The notes below the pieces were generated by a model. The model ran no database searches, had not been told where the DNA came from, and saw only the letters and a list, made by a program, of their open reading frames with translations. Positions 42,051 to 50,929 of a DNA stretch of 64,000 nt are shown piece by piece (position 1 is the first letter of the stretch; each line of letters starts with the position of its first letter). Source of the DNA: Janibacter terrae NBRC 107853 (GTDB lineage: Bacteria > Actinomycetota > Actinomycetes > Actinomycetales > Dermatophilaceae); assembly GCF_001591405.1 (NCBI RefSeq), contig NZ_BCUV01000010.1:1-64000 (forward strand). The letters are read 5' to 3'. The position numbers were made by a program, and so were the translations under genes.

Positions 42051-42791
42051 CTAGGCCTTGGAGGTGCCCTTCTTCTTGCTGCTCCGGGCGGGCTGCCGCA
42101 GGCGACGATCAACGACCTTGGACAGCAGGACGGGCCCGGCGTCCTGACGCCACGTCTCGGTTCTCCCGGTGGGCACCAGTGCCCGCGGGGGGATGCATCG
42201 TGCGTCCTGCACCTGCTCCAGCACAGCAGCCTTGGCCAGCCGCGCGGCGTGCCTGTTCCTCACTACCAGGGTGTCGACGATTTCCCCCTTGGCGGCTCTG
42301 ATCTTGCGGGCGGTGTCGTCGGTCGACCCGCTGGCAACCCCATAGACCCGAGCGGCTGGGTAGTGCACCAAGTAGAGAGTGTGGGGAACCCGCCACGATG
42401 CCGGCGCCTGTTCAGGGTCCTCGATGATGAGCGCCAGGCCACGCTCCGCCTCACGTACCAACGCGATCTGACGCTCCCTGGAGGCCCTGTCCAACGGTGG
42501 CCACAGCAGGGCTCCGCGACCCCGCAGCGCCGCCAGCTGACGCAGCCGCGGCAGCGCACGGCGCGCCTGCTGCGGCATCCCGGTGGCGTCCGCCAGCTTG
42601 ATCCAGCGCCGCAGCGTCGAGTCGGAGATCTTCAGCGAGGCCGCGGCCCTCGCGACGTGGAGCCGGCCGTCCTTCGGCGGGATCGCCGCCCACAGCCAGC
42701 ACAGCAAGTCTGCCGTCGCTGGCGTGGGCGCCCCCAGCTCCTCGAGGATCACCTCTTCCCTCGGAGATGGTGGCGAGAACGTCGCCCTCAT
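42051..42791 (-). CDS. HTH protein with a possible GIY-YIG/T5orf172-like domain (246 aa)
   Basis: Residues about 40-75 hold a helix-turn-helix (HVARAAASLKISDSTLRRWI). The second half has LYLVHYPAARVYGVASG, a Lys/Arg-rich helix, an invariant-looking Glu (AAVLEQVQD) and PTGRTETWR; this order resembles GIY-YIG-type domains. The C-terminus is basic (KKKGTSKA). Third gene after tap and tpg, coupled by ATGA. The domain call is tentative. Confidence 0.5.
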   Translation of the reverse strand: MRATFSPPSPREEVILEELGAPTPATADLLCWLWAAIPPKDGRLHVARAAASLKISDSTLRRWIKLADATGMPQQARRALPRLRQLAALRGRGALLWPPLDRASRERQIALVREAERGLALIIEDPEQAPASWRVPHTLYLVHYPAARVYGVASGSTDDTARKIRAAKGEIVDTLVVRNRHAARLAKAAVLEQVQDARCIPPRALVPTGRTETWRQDAGPVLLSKVVDRRLRQPARSSKKKGTSKA

Positions 42792-43465
42792 AGGTTCTTC
42801 CAGCTGAAGTTCGTCAGGTCGATCTGCACGGAGCTGCCGAAGCCGTCGATGTTGCTCTCCAGGATCGACAGTGCCTTCTCCTCATCGCCGTCCATGAGCG
42901 CCTGGTTGAGCTGCTGGGTCTTCTCGGCGCTGAGGGTGAAGTTGAAGCTGCGTTCGTCGCCGTTGCGGGAGTCGAAGGTGTCGACCCAGATGTGCCCGGT
43001 GAGGGCGCCGCTGAACACAGCGTTGGGGGACGCCGAGCGCAGCGCCCGCCGCCGCTCCGGACTGACGCTGGCCCTGCGGCCGGCTGGGGAGTTCTCCCAG
43101 TTGCTGCGCAGCTTCGCCCCTGCCTCGGAGCGTGCCGGCAGCTTCCCGGAGTGGATCCACCGGCGCACCGTGGAAGGGTGCACGCCGAGCTCCTTGGCAG
43201 CCGCGGTGACGTTTGGTCCGCCCCGGGGGCCCTTGCCGTAGGTCTCGACGACCAGGCGCTTGGCTCGCGGCCGCGGGATCTTGTCTGCGATGGCCGAGAA
43301 GAGATGGCGTGTGCCCTTCTCCTCCGGGGTGGCGCCGCGGCGTTCCTTGCGTCGATGAGCGCCCGGGGTCTCGATCGGAGCGATCGCGCCGTCGTCTTTG
43401 GGCTCGTCATCTCCGATGTCCAGGCTGAAGGAGATCGGCTTGTCGTCGCCGTTGTCCGGGGTCAT
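42788..43465 (-). CDS. Tpg-like telomere terminal protein candidate (225 aa)
   Basis: Middle helix-turn-helix (NVTAAAKELGVHPSTVRRWI) in a basic context. The C-terminal third is HIWVDTFDSRNGDERSFNF, an acidic helix and VQIDLTNFSW, resembling the end of Streptomyces Tpg proteins (a strand ending in a T-D-D/N-Y-like pattern). It directly follows a Tap-like gene with an ATGA overlap, the order of tap-tpg operons. Tpg is the protein covalently bound to 5' ends of linear replicons. The call depends largely on the neighbour. Confidence 0.55.
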   Translation of the reverse strand: MTPDNGDDKPISFSLDIGDDEPKDDGAIAPIETPGAHRRKERRGATPEEKGTRHLFSAIADKIPRPRAKRLVVETYGKGPRGGPNVTAAAKELGVHPSTVRRWIHSGKLPARSEAGAKLRSNWENSPAGRRASVSPERRRALRSASPNAVFSGALTGHIWVDTFDSRNGDERSFNFTLSAEKTQQLNQALMDGDEEKALSILESNIDGFGSSVQIDLTNFSWKNL

Positions 43466-45831
43466 GCCTCACCGCCCAGGCTGATCGGTCGCAGGGCACC
43501 CATGCCCCGCTCGTAGTTCCAGCGTCGCGAACCGCCAGAAATTTCCGGCAGGTGCTCGGGCCCCCAGGTCTCCAGTGGTGCAACGCCCACTGGTTTCCAC
43601 TGGCCGGCGCCGGTGCCGAACTTCTCTGGCTTGCCGGGCCAGGCCTGCTCGGGGTCGTCGGTGTCGACGGCGAAGAGGACGGTGTCGCGGGAGACGACCA
43701 GCGGGGAGGCCCCGGTGCGCGTGTTGGCGTCGACCAGGGCGCTGAGCAGCGCGGTCCTGGCTGCGCCGACGATGTGGTCCCGAAACGCCGGCTGCCGCAG
43801 GTGGCGCTGAGTCGGGGGGTACTCCAGGGACGCGAACTTCTGCACCATCTGGGCGTAGACCTGCTTGACGGCCGCGGCTACCGGTGGGCTGCACTCGGCC
43901 CTGGCCCGCTTGAGGTTCTCCCCGACCCGGCTGAGGTAGCGGGCGTGGTCTCGCCACACCCAGGCCTCGCGGTAGGTCAGGCCGTCGGGGAAGTGCTCGT
44001 CGAGCAGCTTCAGCTGCTTGAGGGTGTGCGCGGTGACGATCCGCAGCCCCTCGGCCGGGACCATCCCGACCGCGTCACCGGGATCGGGCATGTCCCAGCG
44101 CGGGGCCTCCCAGGCGTCGACCACCCAGTAGCCAGGCACCTCGCGACCGTCCCAGCGGGCGTCATCGCCGACCAAGTGCTCGACGTCGCTGACGCCGAGC
44201 TCGAGGGAGGTGAAGGGGTTGAGGAAGTGCGAGCCGTGGTCGAAGGCCATGACGAAGGGGTGCTCGCGCTCGTCGCTGTGCAGCTGGGACCAGGGCCGGT
44301 ACCAGCTGAAGACCCGCTCTCCCTCGGTGAAGCGGGCGTCGCTGCGGCGCACCTGCGGGCGCAGGAAGTCGGGTTGGGCGGGGTCGGAGCCCCGGATGAG
44401 GTAGCCCGGTCGGGGGTCGCGGTCCGGGGGGGTCGGGGGGCGGAGGACGTCGACGAGATCGACGCCGGTCTGGCCGCCGCTGACCCTCCAGGTCATCCCG
44501 ACAGTGTCGGCGAACTCCTGGAGGCGGTCGACGAGCGTCGCCGGATCGACCAGGTCGTCGCGGCCCTCGTGCTCGTCGACGACGAAGAGCGCGTTCCCCT
44601 GGTAGGTGACCCAGGGCAGCACGGTGAGGTCGGCGCCGGCCGGGAGGATCTCGGGGTGGGTCAGGCGGGTGCGCACGTCCATGCGGTCTTCGTCGAGCTC
44701 CCAGCCAGCAGCCAGGGCATCCTGCACGATCGGCAGCGAGGTGAACTCACCGAAGATCTGCTCGCGGGCACGGGATCTGGCCTCTCGGGTGCCGTGGCCG
44801 GCCCGGGCGACCTCGAGGGGAAGGCCCATCTGCTCGAGCGCCGGCGGGTAGATAAAGATCTCGCCGCGGTCGGGCTTGGCTGCTCCGCCGCCGTGGCCGA
44901 GCCGGTGAGTGGGCACGAGCCGGGCGAGGTCACCGAGGTGGGTGATGTGCGGCAGGTCGTAGCTAAGGCCTCCGGGCAGGTACAGGACCTGTCCGTCCCA
45001 GGCGGCGACGGCGGCGGCGAAGCGTGAGCGGTCCGGGCCCTTGCTGCTGCTCTTCTTAGGAGGCTTGGGTGATGGGTGGGGCGAGGCGTCCGCGGACGGC
45101 GCGGACCGCTGCTCGGCGGCGGGCGTGCTGGGCGCAGGGGCTGCGTTGTCGTAGTCGTGGAGCCGGGCGCACTCTCCGCGGTGGAGCGGCACGCCTGCTC
45201 GGGTGTTCACGGCAGGGGTTCCGCACACGGCACAGGGCGCGCTGTGCCCGGTCGGCATCCGCACGAACTCCGCTGTGGCGGTGGGCGCCTGCTCGGGCTG
45301 GGCCTCAGCCTGGAGCGGCTGGGGCTTGGCAGCGACGTGGGCGCCTGCGTGGTCATCCTGGAGGAGTCGGCTGATGACGCTCGGGTCCAGGCCAGCGCTG
45401 CGGGCCCGGTCGGCGCGAGAAGAGGCAGCGGCTCGGGCGTGGTCGTAGCGGGCGCGAGTGGCCTTGAGCTGGGCTGCGTGCTCAAGCAGGTCGGCGCCGG
45501 CGTGAGGGTGCGCGCGGACGGCCTCCATACGCTGCTCCCAGGCTGTCCGCTCCCCTTCGCCGGCCCAGAGGGTGATCTGAAGGTGCTGTCCGTCCGGGTC
45601 GACCTGGAGCTCGGCCCCGAGGAGTCCGAGGTCGCGCAGCTGTTGGATCTGGGCCTGCAGGTCGGGGGTGGTGGACAGTGGGCCTTCTGGGCCGGGCTCG
45701 GGGCCGGAGGTGTAGCAGGTCAGCTGTGGCGGGGTCCCGGGGCGGACTCTCAGGTGGGAGAGCTGCTCGCGGGTACGGCCTGGGAGGCTCAGCAGTGCCT
45801 GCACGAGAGTGGGGTTGCTCTGATCGCTCAT
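43462..45831 (-). CDS. Tap-like telomere-associated protein (789 aa)
   Basis: A variable N-terminal 250 residues include a zinc-knuckle-like segment (CAVCGTPAVNT, about residue 195) and a Pro/Ser/Lys linker. The C-terminal 500 residues follow the Tap pattern: a YDLP-type entry (LSYDLPHITHLGDLARLVPT), a DHGSHFLNPF block, PGYWVVDAWEAP, EAWVWRDHARYLS, an HIVGAARTALLSAL helix and DTVLFAVDTDDPE. Tap binds telomeric single strands and recruits Tpg in Streptomyces. Heads the 45831-42051 unit; no promoter-motif copy lies before it. Confidence 0.65.
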   Translation of the reverse strand: MSDQSNPTLVQALLSLPGRTREQLSHLRVRPGTPPQLTCYTSGPEPGPEGPLSTTPDLQAQIQQLRDLGLLGAELQVDPDGQHLQITLWAGEGERTAWEQRMEAVRAHPHAGADLLEHAAQLKATRARYDHARAAASSRADRARSAGLDPSVISRLLQDDHAGAHVAAKPQPLQAEAQPEQAPTATAEFVRMPTGHSAPCAVCGTPAVNTRAGVPLHRGECARLHDYDNAAPAPSTPAAEQRSAPSADASPHPSPKPPKKSSSKGPDRSRFAAAVAAWDGQVLYLPGGLSYDLPHITHLGDLARLVPTHRLGHGGGAAKPDRGEIFIYPPALEQMGLPLEVARAGHGTREARSRAREQIFGEFTSLPIVQDALAAGWELDEDRMDVRTRLTHPEILPAGADLTVLPWVTYQGNALFVVDEHEGRDDLVDPATLVDRLQEFADTVGMTWRVSGGQTGVDLVDVLRPPTPPDRDPRPGYLIRGSDPAQPDFLRPQVRRSDARFTEGERVFSWYRPWSQLHSDEREHPFVMAFDHGSHFLNPFTSLELGVSDVEHLVGDDARWDGREVPGYWVVDAWEAPRWDMPDPGDAVGMVPAEGLRIVTAHTLKQLKLLDEHFPDGLTYREAWVWRDHARYLSRVGENLKRARAECSPPVAAAVKQVYAQMVQKFASLEYPPTQRHLRQPAFRDHIVGAARTALLSALVDANTRTGASPLVVSRDTVLFAVDTDDPEQAWPGKPEKFGTGAGQWKPVGVAPLETWGPEHLPEISGGSRRWNYERGMGALRPISLGGEA

Positions 45832-45911
45832 CCTCGGCTCCTCCTTGATCTGCGTGGGGGTGGTCAGTCCCCGTCTCGGTTGGATGGTGCTAACGGTAGG
45901 TGACGGTGGTG

Positions 45912-46691
45912 TCAGCGTTCAGGAGCTGGGACTGCGCTCTCCTCCGAGGTGGGCAGCACCTGGCCGGGGCAGCGGGTCAGTGCCTCACGCATCGCCGCCC
46001 GCTCCTGCGGGGTCACGCTCATCTCGTACTTGGTCTTGACGGCGATCTGTCGGGCGACCAGGTCGCAGCGCGCGGTGTCGCTGACCAGTGCCCCGATCGG
46101 GGTCGTTCCTGGCCAGCTCTGCGCAGGGCGGTCGCCCTTGCTGCGGTTCGTCGAGGACAGCGTGGCCAGCAGGTTCAACGGGTCGTTGGCGAACCTCTCC
46201 CGGCTGTGCTGATCGGCCGACCACGCTCCTGATCGCCACCCGTCGGCAAGGCTGACGACGTGGTCGATGTCGATGCTGGACTCTCCGCGCCGCTGATAGG
46301 TCCCCTGCTGCCCGGTGTAGGGGTCAAGGAGTCGACCGCTGGCCGGTGAGCATCCCTGGGTGCCCGGGTCGATCACGAGCTCCTGCAGATCACGGCGCAG
46401 GACATCAGAGCGGGTGTCGCACCCGTTGCGGGCTCCCGAGACCCCGGTGGCGGCGTCGCTCCACCGTTGACCGAAGTGCTCAGGGCGGTAGCCCGGACGC
46501 GCGGTGCGGCGCTCGGTGAGCGACTCCAGCGCTGAGGCCGCCGACCCCTTCATCGCCGGCGCGTCGACGCGCGTCGATGGCGTGGGCGCCAGGTCCCTGG
46601 GGAGGGTCCAGTTGGAGTCGCTCTGGCCCAGGACCGCAACCGCTGTGAGCGCGGCGGTGATCAGGGTCAACGCTTTGGCCTTGCTGGTCAT
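45912..46691 (-). CDS. secreted HNH endonuclease (259 aa)
   Basis: The ATG at 46691 has GAGAGGTGG upstream; the first 25 residues (MTSKAKALTLITAALTAVAV) form a signal peptide. The C-terminal domain is an HNH nuclease of the GmrSD/DUF1524 kind: DHVVSLADGW, NDPLNLLATLSSTNRSKGDR. Four Cys may form disulfides outside the cell. It follows the FtsK-like gene by 75 bases. It could degrade free DNA during transfer or act as a general exported nuclease. Confidence 0.8.
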   Translation of the reverse strand: MTSKAKALTLITAALTAVAVLGQSDSNWTLPRDLAPTPSTRVDAPAMKGSAASALESLTERRTARPGYRPEHFGQRWSDAATGVSGARNGCDTRSDVLRRDLQELVIDPGTQGCSPASGRLLDPYTGQQGTYQRRGESSIDIDHVVSLADGWRSGAWSADQHSRERFANDPLNLLATLSSTNRSKGDRPAQSWPGTTPIGALVSDTARCDLVARQIAVKTKYEMSVTPQERAAMREALTRCPGQVLPTSEESAVPAPER

Positions 46692-46766
46692 CTCGGTCCA
46701 CCTCTCATTACGCACTACTTTAGAGCGTTTAGCGTGGGGGGCGCCACTTCACCTCCAGCACGCGGG

Positions 46767-48968
46767 TCAGGTCAGATCCCCCAAGATCGACTCTTCTTCG
46801 TCGACGGGGATGGGCTTGCGCACCATGAACGGCTCGTCCTCCGGCACGGCCTCGGTGCCGTCGTCGACCCCGACGTTGGAACGCCAGGCGATAAGCGCCA
46901 GACCGGGGTCGTCGGGGTCGGGCGAGGGTTCTTCCTCCACGACACCCCAGCTGCCGTCCTCGAGTTCGATGAGGTCGCCGGGATTGAGCTCGTAGGCACC
47001 GGCCACCTGCTCCGGCTCGGCGTAGCCGGCGAACTCGTCGAGCTCGACCTCGCCCGGACCGACATCCGCGCTGGTCCCGCCGACGGCGTGCAGATGCCGG
47101 CGCGCTCGGGCCCCTTCCTCGGCCTCGCTCTCACCAGGGATCCGCTGCTGACCGACCCTCAGCACGGCGACCGGGGAGGCCGCGACGCGGCCATCGACGG
47201 GCTCTTCGCTGCCCCGGTGGAGAGGGTCGAGGTCTGGGCGTTCGTCGGCGTAGTGCCAGGCAGCGCTGACGTAGTCGTCGAAGGTCGGGATGATCTCGAC
47301 ACCGGTCTCGGGGTCCAGGGTGGGCCGAGGCACCTCGATGACCAGGCGCGGGTGTCGTCGCTCGGTGGGACGCACCGAGTCGATCAGCGCGCGCTCCTGG
47401 GTGCCGTCGGCGGCATCCATATCGGGGAAGCGGAAGAACTGCGCCTCCACCGGTTGCCCCTCGTGGCCGGTGACCATGCCTCGTTGGCGCATCGAGCGCG
47501 GGATCGCGACGCCGGTGGCTGCGTTCTGCCACATCATCACCGCGCCCTGTGGGTCGAGGCGGCCCACACTCATCCGGAAACCGAAGTTGGACCGAGCCTC
47601 ACCACCGCCGGCCCCGCCGCCGCCGAGCAGCGCGACGTCTGGGCGTTGCATCGCCACGACCAGGTGGATGCGTGCGGTGCGAGCCAGCCGCAGCAGGGAT
47701 CCGATCTGCTTCAGGGTCGGCGGCTTGTTCGCCTTGCCCGACTTCACATCGGGATACCAGGCCAGCAGGTTCTGCACGAGCTCGGCCAGCTCGTCGATGA
47801 CGACGACGAGAGGCTCGAAGTCGCTGATCTTGGCCCGGCCAGACTTGATCAGCGTGTAGCGCTCGTTCATCACGCGCTCGGCGGCGTCGATGACGGCGAC
47901 CTGCTCCTGGATGGAGGTCGCCACCATCTGCACGTTGGGCCAGTCCCGGAAGGCAAGGAACTCGATCTGCTTGCCGTCTGCGATCCACACCGGCCACCCG
48001 TGACGAGTGACCTCGGCCAGAAGCGCGTGCATCGTCGAGGTCTTGCCGGTGCCGGTGCCGCCGCTGATCAGGACCTGGGGCAAGATCGCCGGCGCCCACT
48101 CGACGATGTTCTGATCCTCGTCCATACCGACCCGAAAACGCACCCGGCCGTAGTCGGCGAGCAGGTCCTCCCCCACCTCGGGCGAGTCCTGGGGGATCCA
48201 CAGGCTGGTCGGCAGCGAGGGCCGGCGCTCGAAGCGAACCACGTCACCGGAGAGGTCCCACTTGGCCCGCCAGCGCTCGGGCTGGATCGTGGTCACACGG
48301 CTCTCGATGGCCCGGCGGATCGCCGGCTGAGCGAAGCGCGTGGGGTCCTCGTGCGCGGCGTCCAGCGCGACCAGGTGCCCCTCCTCGTCGAAGGCGACCC
48401 CGGCGATGCTGCCGGTCTCACCGAGGAGCTTGAGCACCGCGTCCTCGAGCCTGCGCTGCTCACGAGGCCGTTCGTCGACAGCACCGGGCTTTAGGCGCGT
48501 CGGGGCGAGCAGGATCCGACGGCGGGGCCCGTCGATGCTCTCGATGACGAACTGCTCACCCAGACGGGCCGAGACGGCCTCGGTGAGCCGGGCGCGCCAC
48601 TTGGGGTCGTAGTCGGCCTGGTGCGCGACGTAGGACAGGGTGATCGTCGAGATCTCCCGGCCGGAGTACCCGACCTTGACCATCTTGCGGGAGGGCCCGC
48701 CGATCAGCGGCGCCAGAGTCGTCGCGAGCGAGTCGCGGACGCGCTGCCTCTCCCAGGAACGTCGACCCTGGATGAAGGTGGTGGCCCCGAGGACGGCGCC
48801 CCCGGCCAGCGCCGGGACGTCCCATCCCGGGTAGCCCACGATCGGCAGCAGCCCCCAGCCGGCCACCCCGGCCCCGGCGAGCAGGCCTGCCTGCTGCCGG
48901 TAGTTGCGGGGCGGCTCGCGGAGCAGGTCGTACTGGTCGGCATCGCTGGAGCGCTCGACGAGGTTCAT
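46767..48968 (-). CDS. FtsK/SpoIIIE-type DNA-translocating ATPase, conjugative coupling protein (733 aa)
   Basis: Two hydrophobic segments near residues 25-60 (QAGLLAGAGVAGWGLLPIVG), then the ATPase: Walker A ISGGTGTGKTSTM (about residue 302), Walker B LVVVIDELAEL (about 384), and VVAMQRPDVALLG. The tail is acidic. This is the TcpA/TraB-like coupling protein of Gram-positive conjugation. I use the ATG at 48968, only 6 bases after motif copy B, so translation may be leaderless. Confidence 0.88.
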   Translation of the reverse strand: MNLVERSSDADQYDLLREPPRNYRQQAGLLAGAGVAGWGLLPIVGYPGWDVPALAGGAVLGATTFIQGRRSWERQRVRDSLATTLAPLIGGPSRKMVKVGYSGREISTITLSYVAHQADYDPKWRARLTEAVSARLGEQFVIESIDGPRRRILLAPTRLKPGAVDERPREQRRLEDAVLKLLGETGSIAGVAFDEEGHLVALDAAHEDPTRFAQPAIRRAIESRVTTIQPERWRAKWDLSGDVVRFERRPSLPTSLWIPQDSPEVGEDLLADYGRVRFRVGMDEDQNIVEWAPAILPQVLISGGTGTGKTSTMHALLAEVTRHGWPVWIADGKQIEFLAFRDWPNVQMVATSIQEQVAVIDAAERVMNERYTLIKSGRAKISDFEPLVVVIDELAELVQNLLAWYPDVKSGKANKPPTLKQIGSLLRLARTARIHLVVAMQRPDVALLGGGGAGGGEARSNFGFRMSVGRLDPQGAVMMWQNAATGVAIPRSMRQRGMVTGHEGQPVEAQFFRFPDMDAADGTQERALIDSVRPTERRHPRLVIEVPRPTLDPETGVEIIPTFDDYVSAAWHYADERPDLDPLHRGSEEPVDGRVAASPVAVLRVGQQRIPGESEAEEGARARRHLHAVGGTSADVGPGEVELDEFAGYAEPEQVAGAYELNPGDLIELEDGSWGVVEEEPSPDPDDPGLALIAWRSNVGVDDGTEAVPEDEPFMVRKPIPVDEEESILGDLT

Positions 48969-48974
48969 ACCCGT

Positions 48975-49006
48975 GAAGAGGTGCCCCTCGCAGGCCTTCC
49001 TGGAAG
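48975..49006 (-). promoter_or_regulatory. backbone promoter motif, copy B
   Basis: CTTCCA... boxes as in copy A: minus strand CTTCCA-N17-CACCTCTTC, then ACGGGT and the ATG of the FtsK-like gene. The GTGAG extension of the other copies is replaced by GTATGA here. Confidence 0.7.
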
Positions 49007-49077
49007 GGCCTGGGCGCACGAAAGGTGGCGGCGTTCGTGACGCCACCACCTCCGCGCACTGCTTATTCGTAGTGCCC

Positions 49078-49266
49078 TCAGGCTACCGATCCACCCCGCG
49101 AGGGGCCAGGAGATTCCTGGGTCCTCGTGGTGGCGTCGCTTGCCCCCTGTTCCGGGGATGCGGGCTTGGGTTGGTGCTGGCAGACGCACCCCCGGTACGT
49201 CAGGTGCGGGTGCTCGGTGTCGACGCATCGCTCGTGCTCAGCGGCACGGCAGGAAGGGCAGACCAC
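49078..49266 (-). CDS. small Cys/His-rich protein (62 aa)
   Basis: GTG start; CPSC near the start, then a Cys/His-rich block (ERCVDTEHPHLTYRGCVCQH) that could bind zinc; the C-terminus is Ser/Pro-rich. Follows the 60-aa gene by 18 bases. The ribosome binding site is weak. Confidence 0.45.
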   Translation of the reverse strand: MVCPSCRAAEHERCVDTEHPHLTYRGCVCQHQPKPASPEQGASDATTRTQESPGPSRGGSVA

Positions 49267-49284
49267 AACTCGCCTCGCAGCCCG

Positions 49285-49467
49285 TCAGGCGCCGGTCGGA
49301 GGCTGAGCCGGCGGAGGCTGGCTCGAGCGGCGGGGGGCCTCGTTGATTAGGAGACTCCGCGGGAAGACGAGCATGGGCCGGCCTCGGGAGTCTCGGCCAC
49401 GACTGGGGTCGCGCATCGGGATGACGTCGTCGTGCTCAGGCTTCTTCTTCGGCTTCTTCTCGGTCAT
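49285..49467 (-). CDS. small basic protein (60 aa)
   Basis: ATG at 49467 with GAAGGAG upstream. MTEKKPKKKPEHDDVIPMRD at the start and a Pro-rich end. No family. Lies 26 bases after the ART-like gene in the same unit. Confidence 0.5.
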   Translation of the reverse strand: MTEKKPKKKPEHDDVIPMRDPSRGRDSRGRPMLVFPRSLLINEAPRRSSQPPPAQPPTGA

Positions 49468-49492
49468 GACAACTCCTTCGTCGTTGCTCGGG

Positions 49493-50371
49493 TCACTCGG
49501 GGACATCGGTCAGCTGGACGACGGTTCGTTGCCCGGTGCTGCCGTCTGGACGGGTGTACCGCACGTGCTCCTTGCCGACGACGACGAGCTGCAAGCCGCG
49601 GGGCAGCAGGTGGTGGGTGTCCGTGCTCGCGGCTCCGCCACCGACGTAGGCGCCGCGGCGGGTGGCGATCTCGAAGGTGACGAGCTTGTCGTGTCCGATG
49701 ATCTCGTCCTCGGTCTCGTGGATGTTGTGCGCGGCCAGTGTGTAGCGGTCGAAGTCGATGACCTCCCCCTCGGCGAAGGACTTGGCGTAGGTCCGGGCGT
49801 CGGGGATCTCACCGGGGATCAGCACGTTGCTGTAGACGACGTGCGATCGGTCGTTGCGCCGCTCTGCCCGCTGGATCATCCGGTCCACCCGTCGCACGGT
49901 GCGTTCGTCCTCGGCGCTGAGCTCGTGCGCGTTTCCGGTCTTCTCAGAGAGGCTGTCGTTGACTCGTGCCCAGCGGTCGGGGTTTGACAGGTCGCTGGCG
50001 GCCTTGAGCTCTGTGCGGGGTGTCGCGCCCTGTGCCTCTTTGGCGGCCACGAGCCGCTGGCGCTTCTGCCACCCGCTGACCTGCTCGCGTCGGGTGCCGG
50101 GCTCGGGGAGCTTGCGTTCCTTGCGCGGGTGACCCAGCGGCGCTGTCTTCGAGGCGGGCATGTGGCGCTGGGAGTCGATGTGCGAGGGCGCGTAGCCCGG
50201 GGTCGCGGACATCTCTCGGTCCATCGCCCGGAGCTCATCGCGCTGGGCGTCTCGTTCGGCCTTGACGTCGGCGTCGACCCGCCGGGCTGCCTTGGTGCCG
50301 GGGTCGAGGCTGGCCCTGTCGGGGTCATAGACCCGTCGGGAGCGCGACTTGCGCGCGGTGGTGGTGCTCAC
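49493..50371 (-). CDS. conserved plasmid protein, possible ADP-ribosyltransferase fold (292 aa)
   Basis: GTG start with AGGAG upstream. Residues 1-150 are highly charged and probably disordered or helical. The C-terminal 120 residues read like an ART core: SHVVYSNVLIPGEIP, AEGEVIDFDRYTLAAHN, VTFEIATRRGAYVGGG, LLPRGLQLVVVGKEHV. No certain R-S-E triad can be marked. It is encoded among transfer genes behind whiB. Alternative: an unrelated conserved domain of conjugative plasmids. Confidence 0.55.
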   Translation of the reverse strand: MSTTTARKSRSRRVYDPDRASLDPGTKAARRVDADVKAERDAQRDELRAMDREMSATPGYAPSHIDSQRHMPASKTAPLGHPRKERKLPEPGTRREQVSGWQKRQRLVAAKEAQGATPRTELKAASDLSNPDRWARVNDSLSEKTGNAHELSAEDERTVRRVDRMIQRAERRNDRSHVVYSNVLIPGEIPDARTYAKSFAEGEVIDFDRYTLAAHNIHETEDEIIGHDKLVTFEIATRRGAYVGGGAASTDTHHLLPRGLQLVVVGKEHVRYTRPDGSTGQRTVVQLTDVPE

Positions 50372-50583
50372 GGCTTGCTCCTCTGGCTCGCGGTTGGGAC
50401 GAAGCCGGGCGCGTTACCCGTGAAGGTCACGCGCCCGGCCGTTGGCCGGAACCACCCGGCCGTTGTCCAACCGAGACCGAGGAGCGCAGCGTCTCCGCTG
50501 CGTCCGGGAAGGTTCCTCCGAGGAGGAGCCACTTCGGACTCGAATGTGCTTCCAGTGTAGGGGAGGAGAGCAGGTCGTGTCAT
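50368..50583 (-). CDS. possible small protein (71 aa)
   Basis: ATG at 50583 with GAAGGA eight bases upstream; ends in an ATGA-type overlap with the next gene. Composition (Pro, Arg, Thr, Gly) is ordinary for unselected GC-rich frames, and the DNA contains short CGGCCG repeats, so it may be noncoding leader instead. Confidence 0.3.
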   Translation of the reverse strand: MTRPALLPYTGSTFESEVAPPRRNLPGRSGDAALLGLGWTTAGWFRPTAGRVTFTGNAPGFVPTASQRSKP

Positions 50584-50599
50584 CGTCCGGTCCTTCGGC

Positions 50600-50929
50600 T
50601 CAGAGCGCGATGCGCAGGTGCTCGCGCTCGAGACGGCGGGCACGGCGCTGGAGCAGTTCGTTCTCGGTCGCGCGGGGCTGAGGGTCCTTGGCCGGTTCGG
50701 GGCATCGGCTGCAGTAGCAGCGGTTCGGGGCGCAGGTCCCGCCGTTGGTGCGAGGCGCCCAGTTCAGGCCGTGCCCCCACTCCCCCGGCTGCGGCGGGTG
50801 CTGCGCGCAGCGCCACTGCTCGGGCGCCTTCACCAGCGCGGGTTCCTGGCAGATCTCGCAGCGGGCGTCGAGCCGGTCGGTCAGCGGCCCGAGCTGTGCG
50901 AGCTCGTCCCATCCGCGGGGGCTGCTCAT
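50600..50929 (-). CDS. zinc-binding-type protein (109 aa)
   Basis: ATG overlapping the stop of the previous gene (ATGA). Four Cys pairs or near pairs: CEIC, CAQH, CAPNRCYCSRC; likely two zinc sites. Charged helical end (ENELLQRRARRLEREHLRIA). Member of the whiB-led unit. Unknown function. Confidence 0.6.
   Translation of the reverse strand: MSSPRGWDELAQLGPLTDRLDARCEICQEPALVKAPEQWRCAQHPPQPGEWGHGLNWAPRTNGGTCAPNRCYCSRCPEPAKDPQPRATENELLQRRARRLEREHLRIAL

Noticed and set aside
46734-48494. 586-codon frame antisense to the FtsK-like gene
   Set aside because: Mirror of a well-supported ATPase gene; composition and lack of motifs mark it as a shadow. The same applies to the long plus-strand frame at 57443-59332 over the VirB4-like gene.
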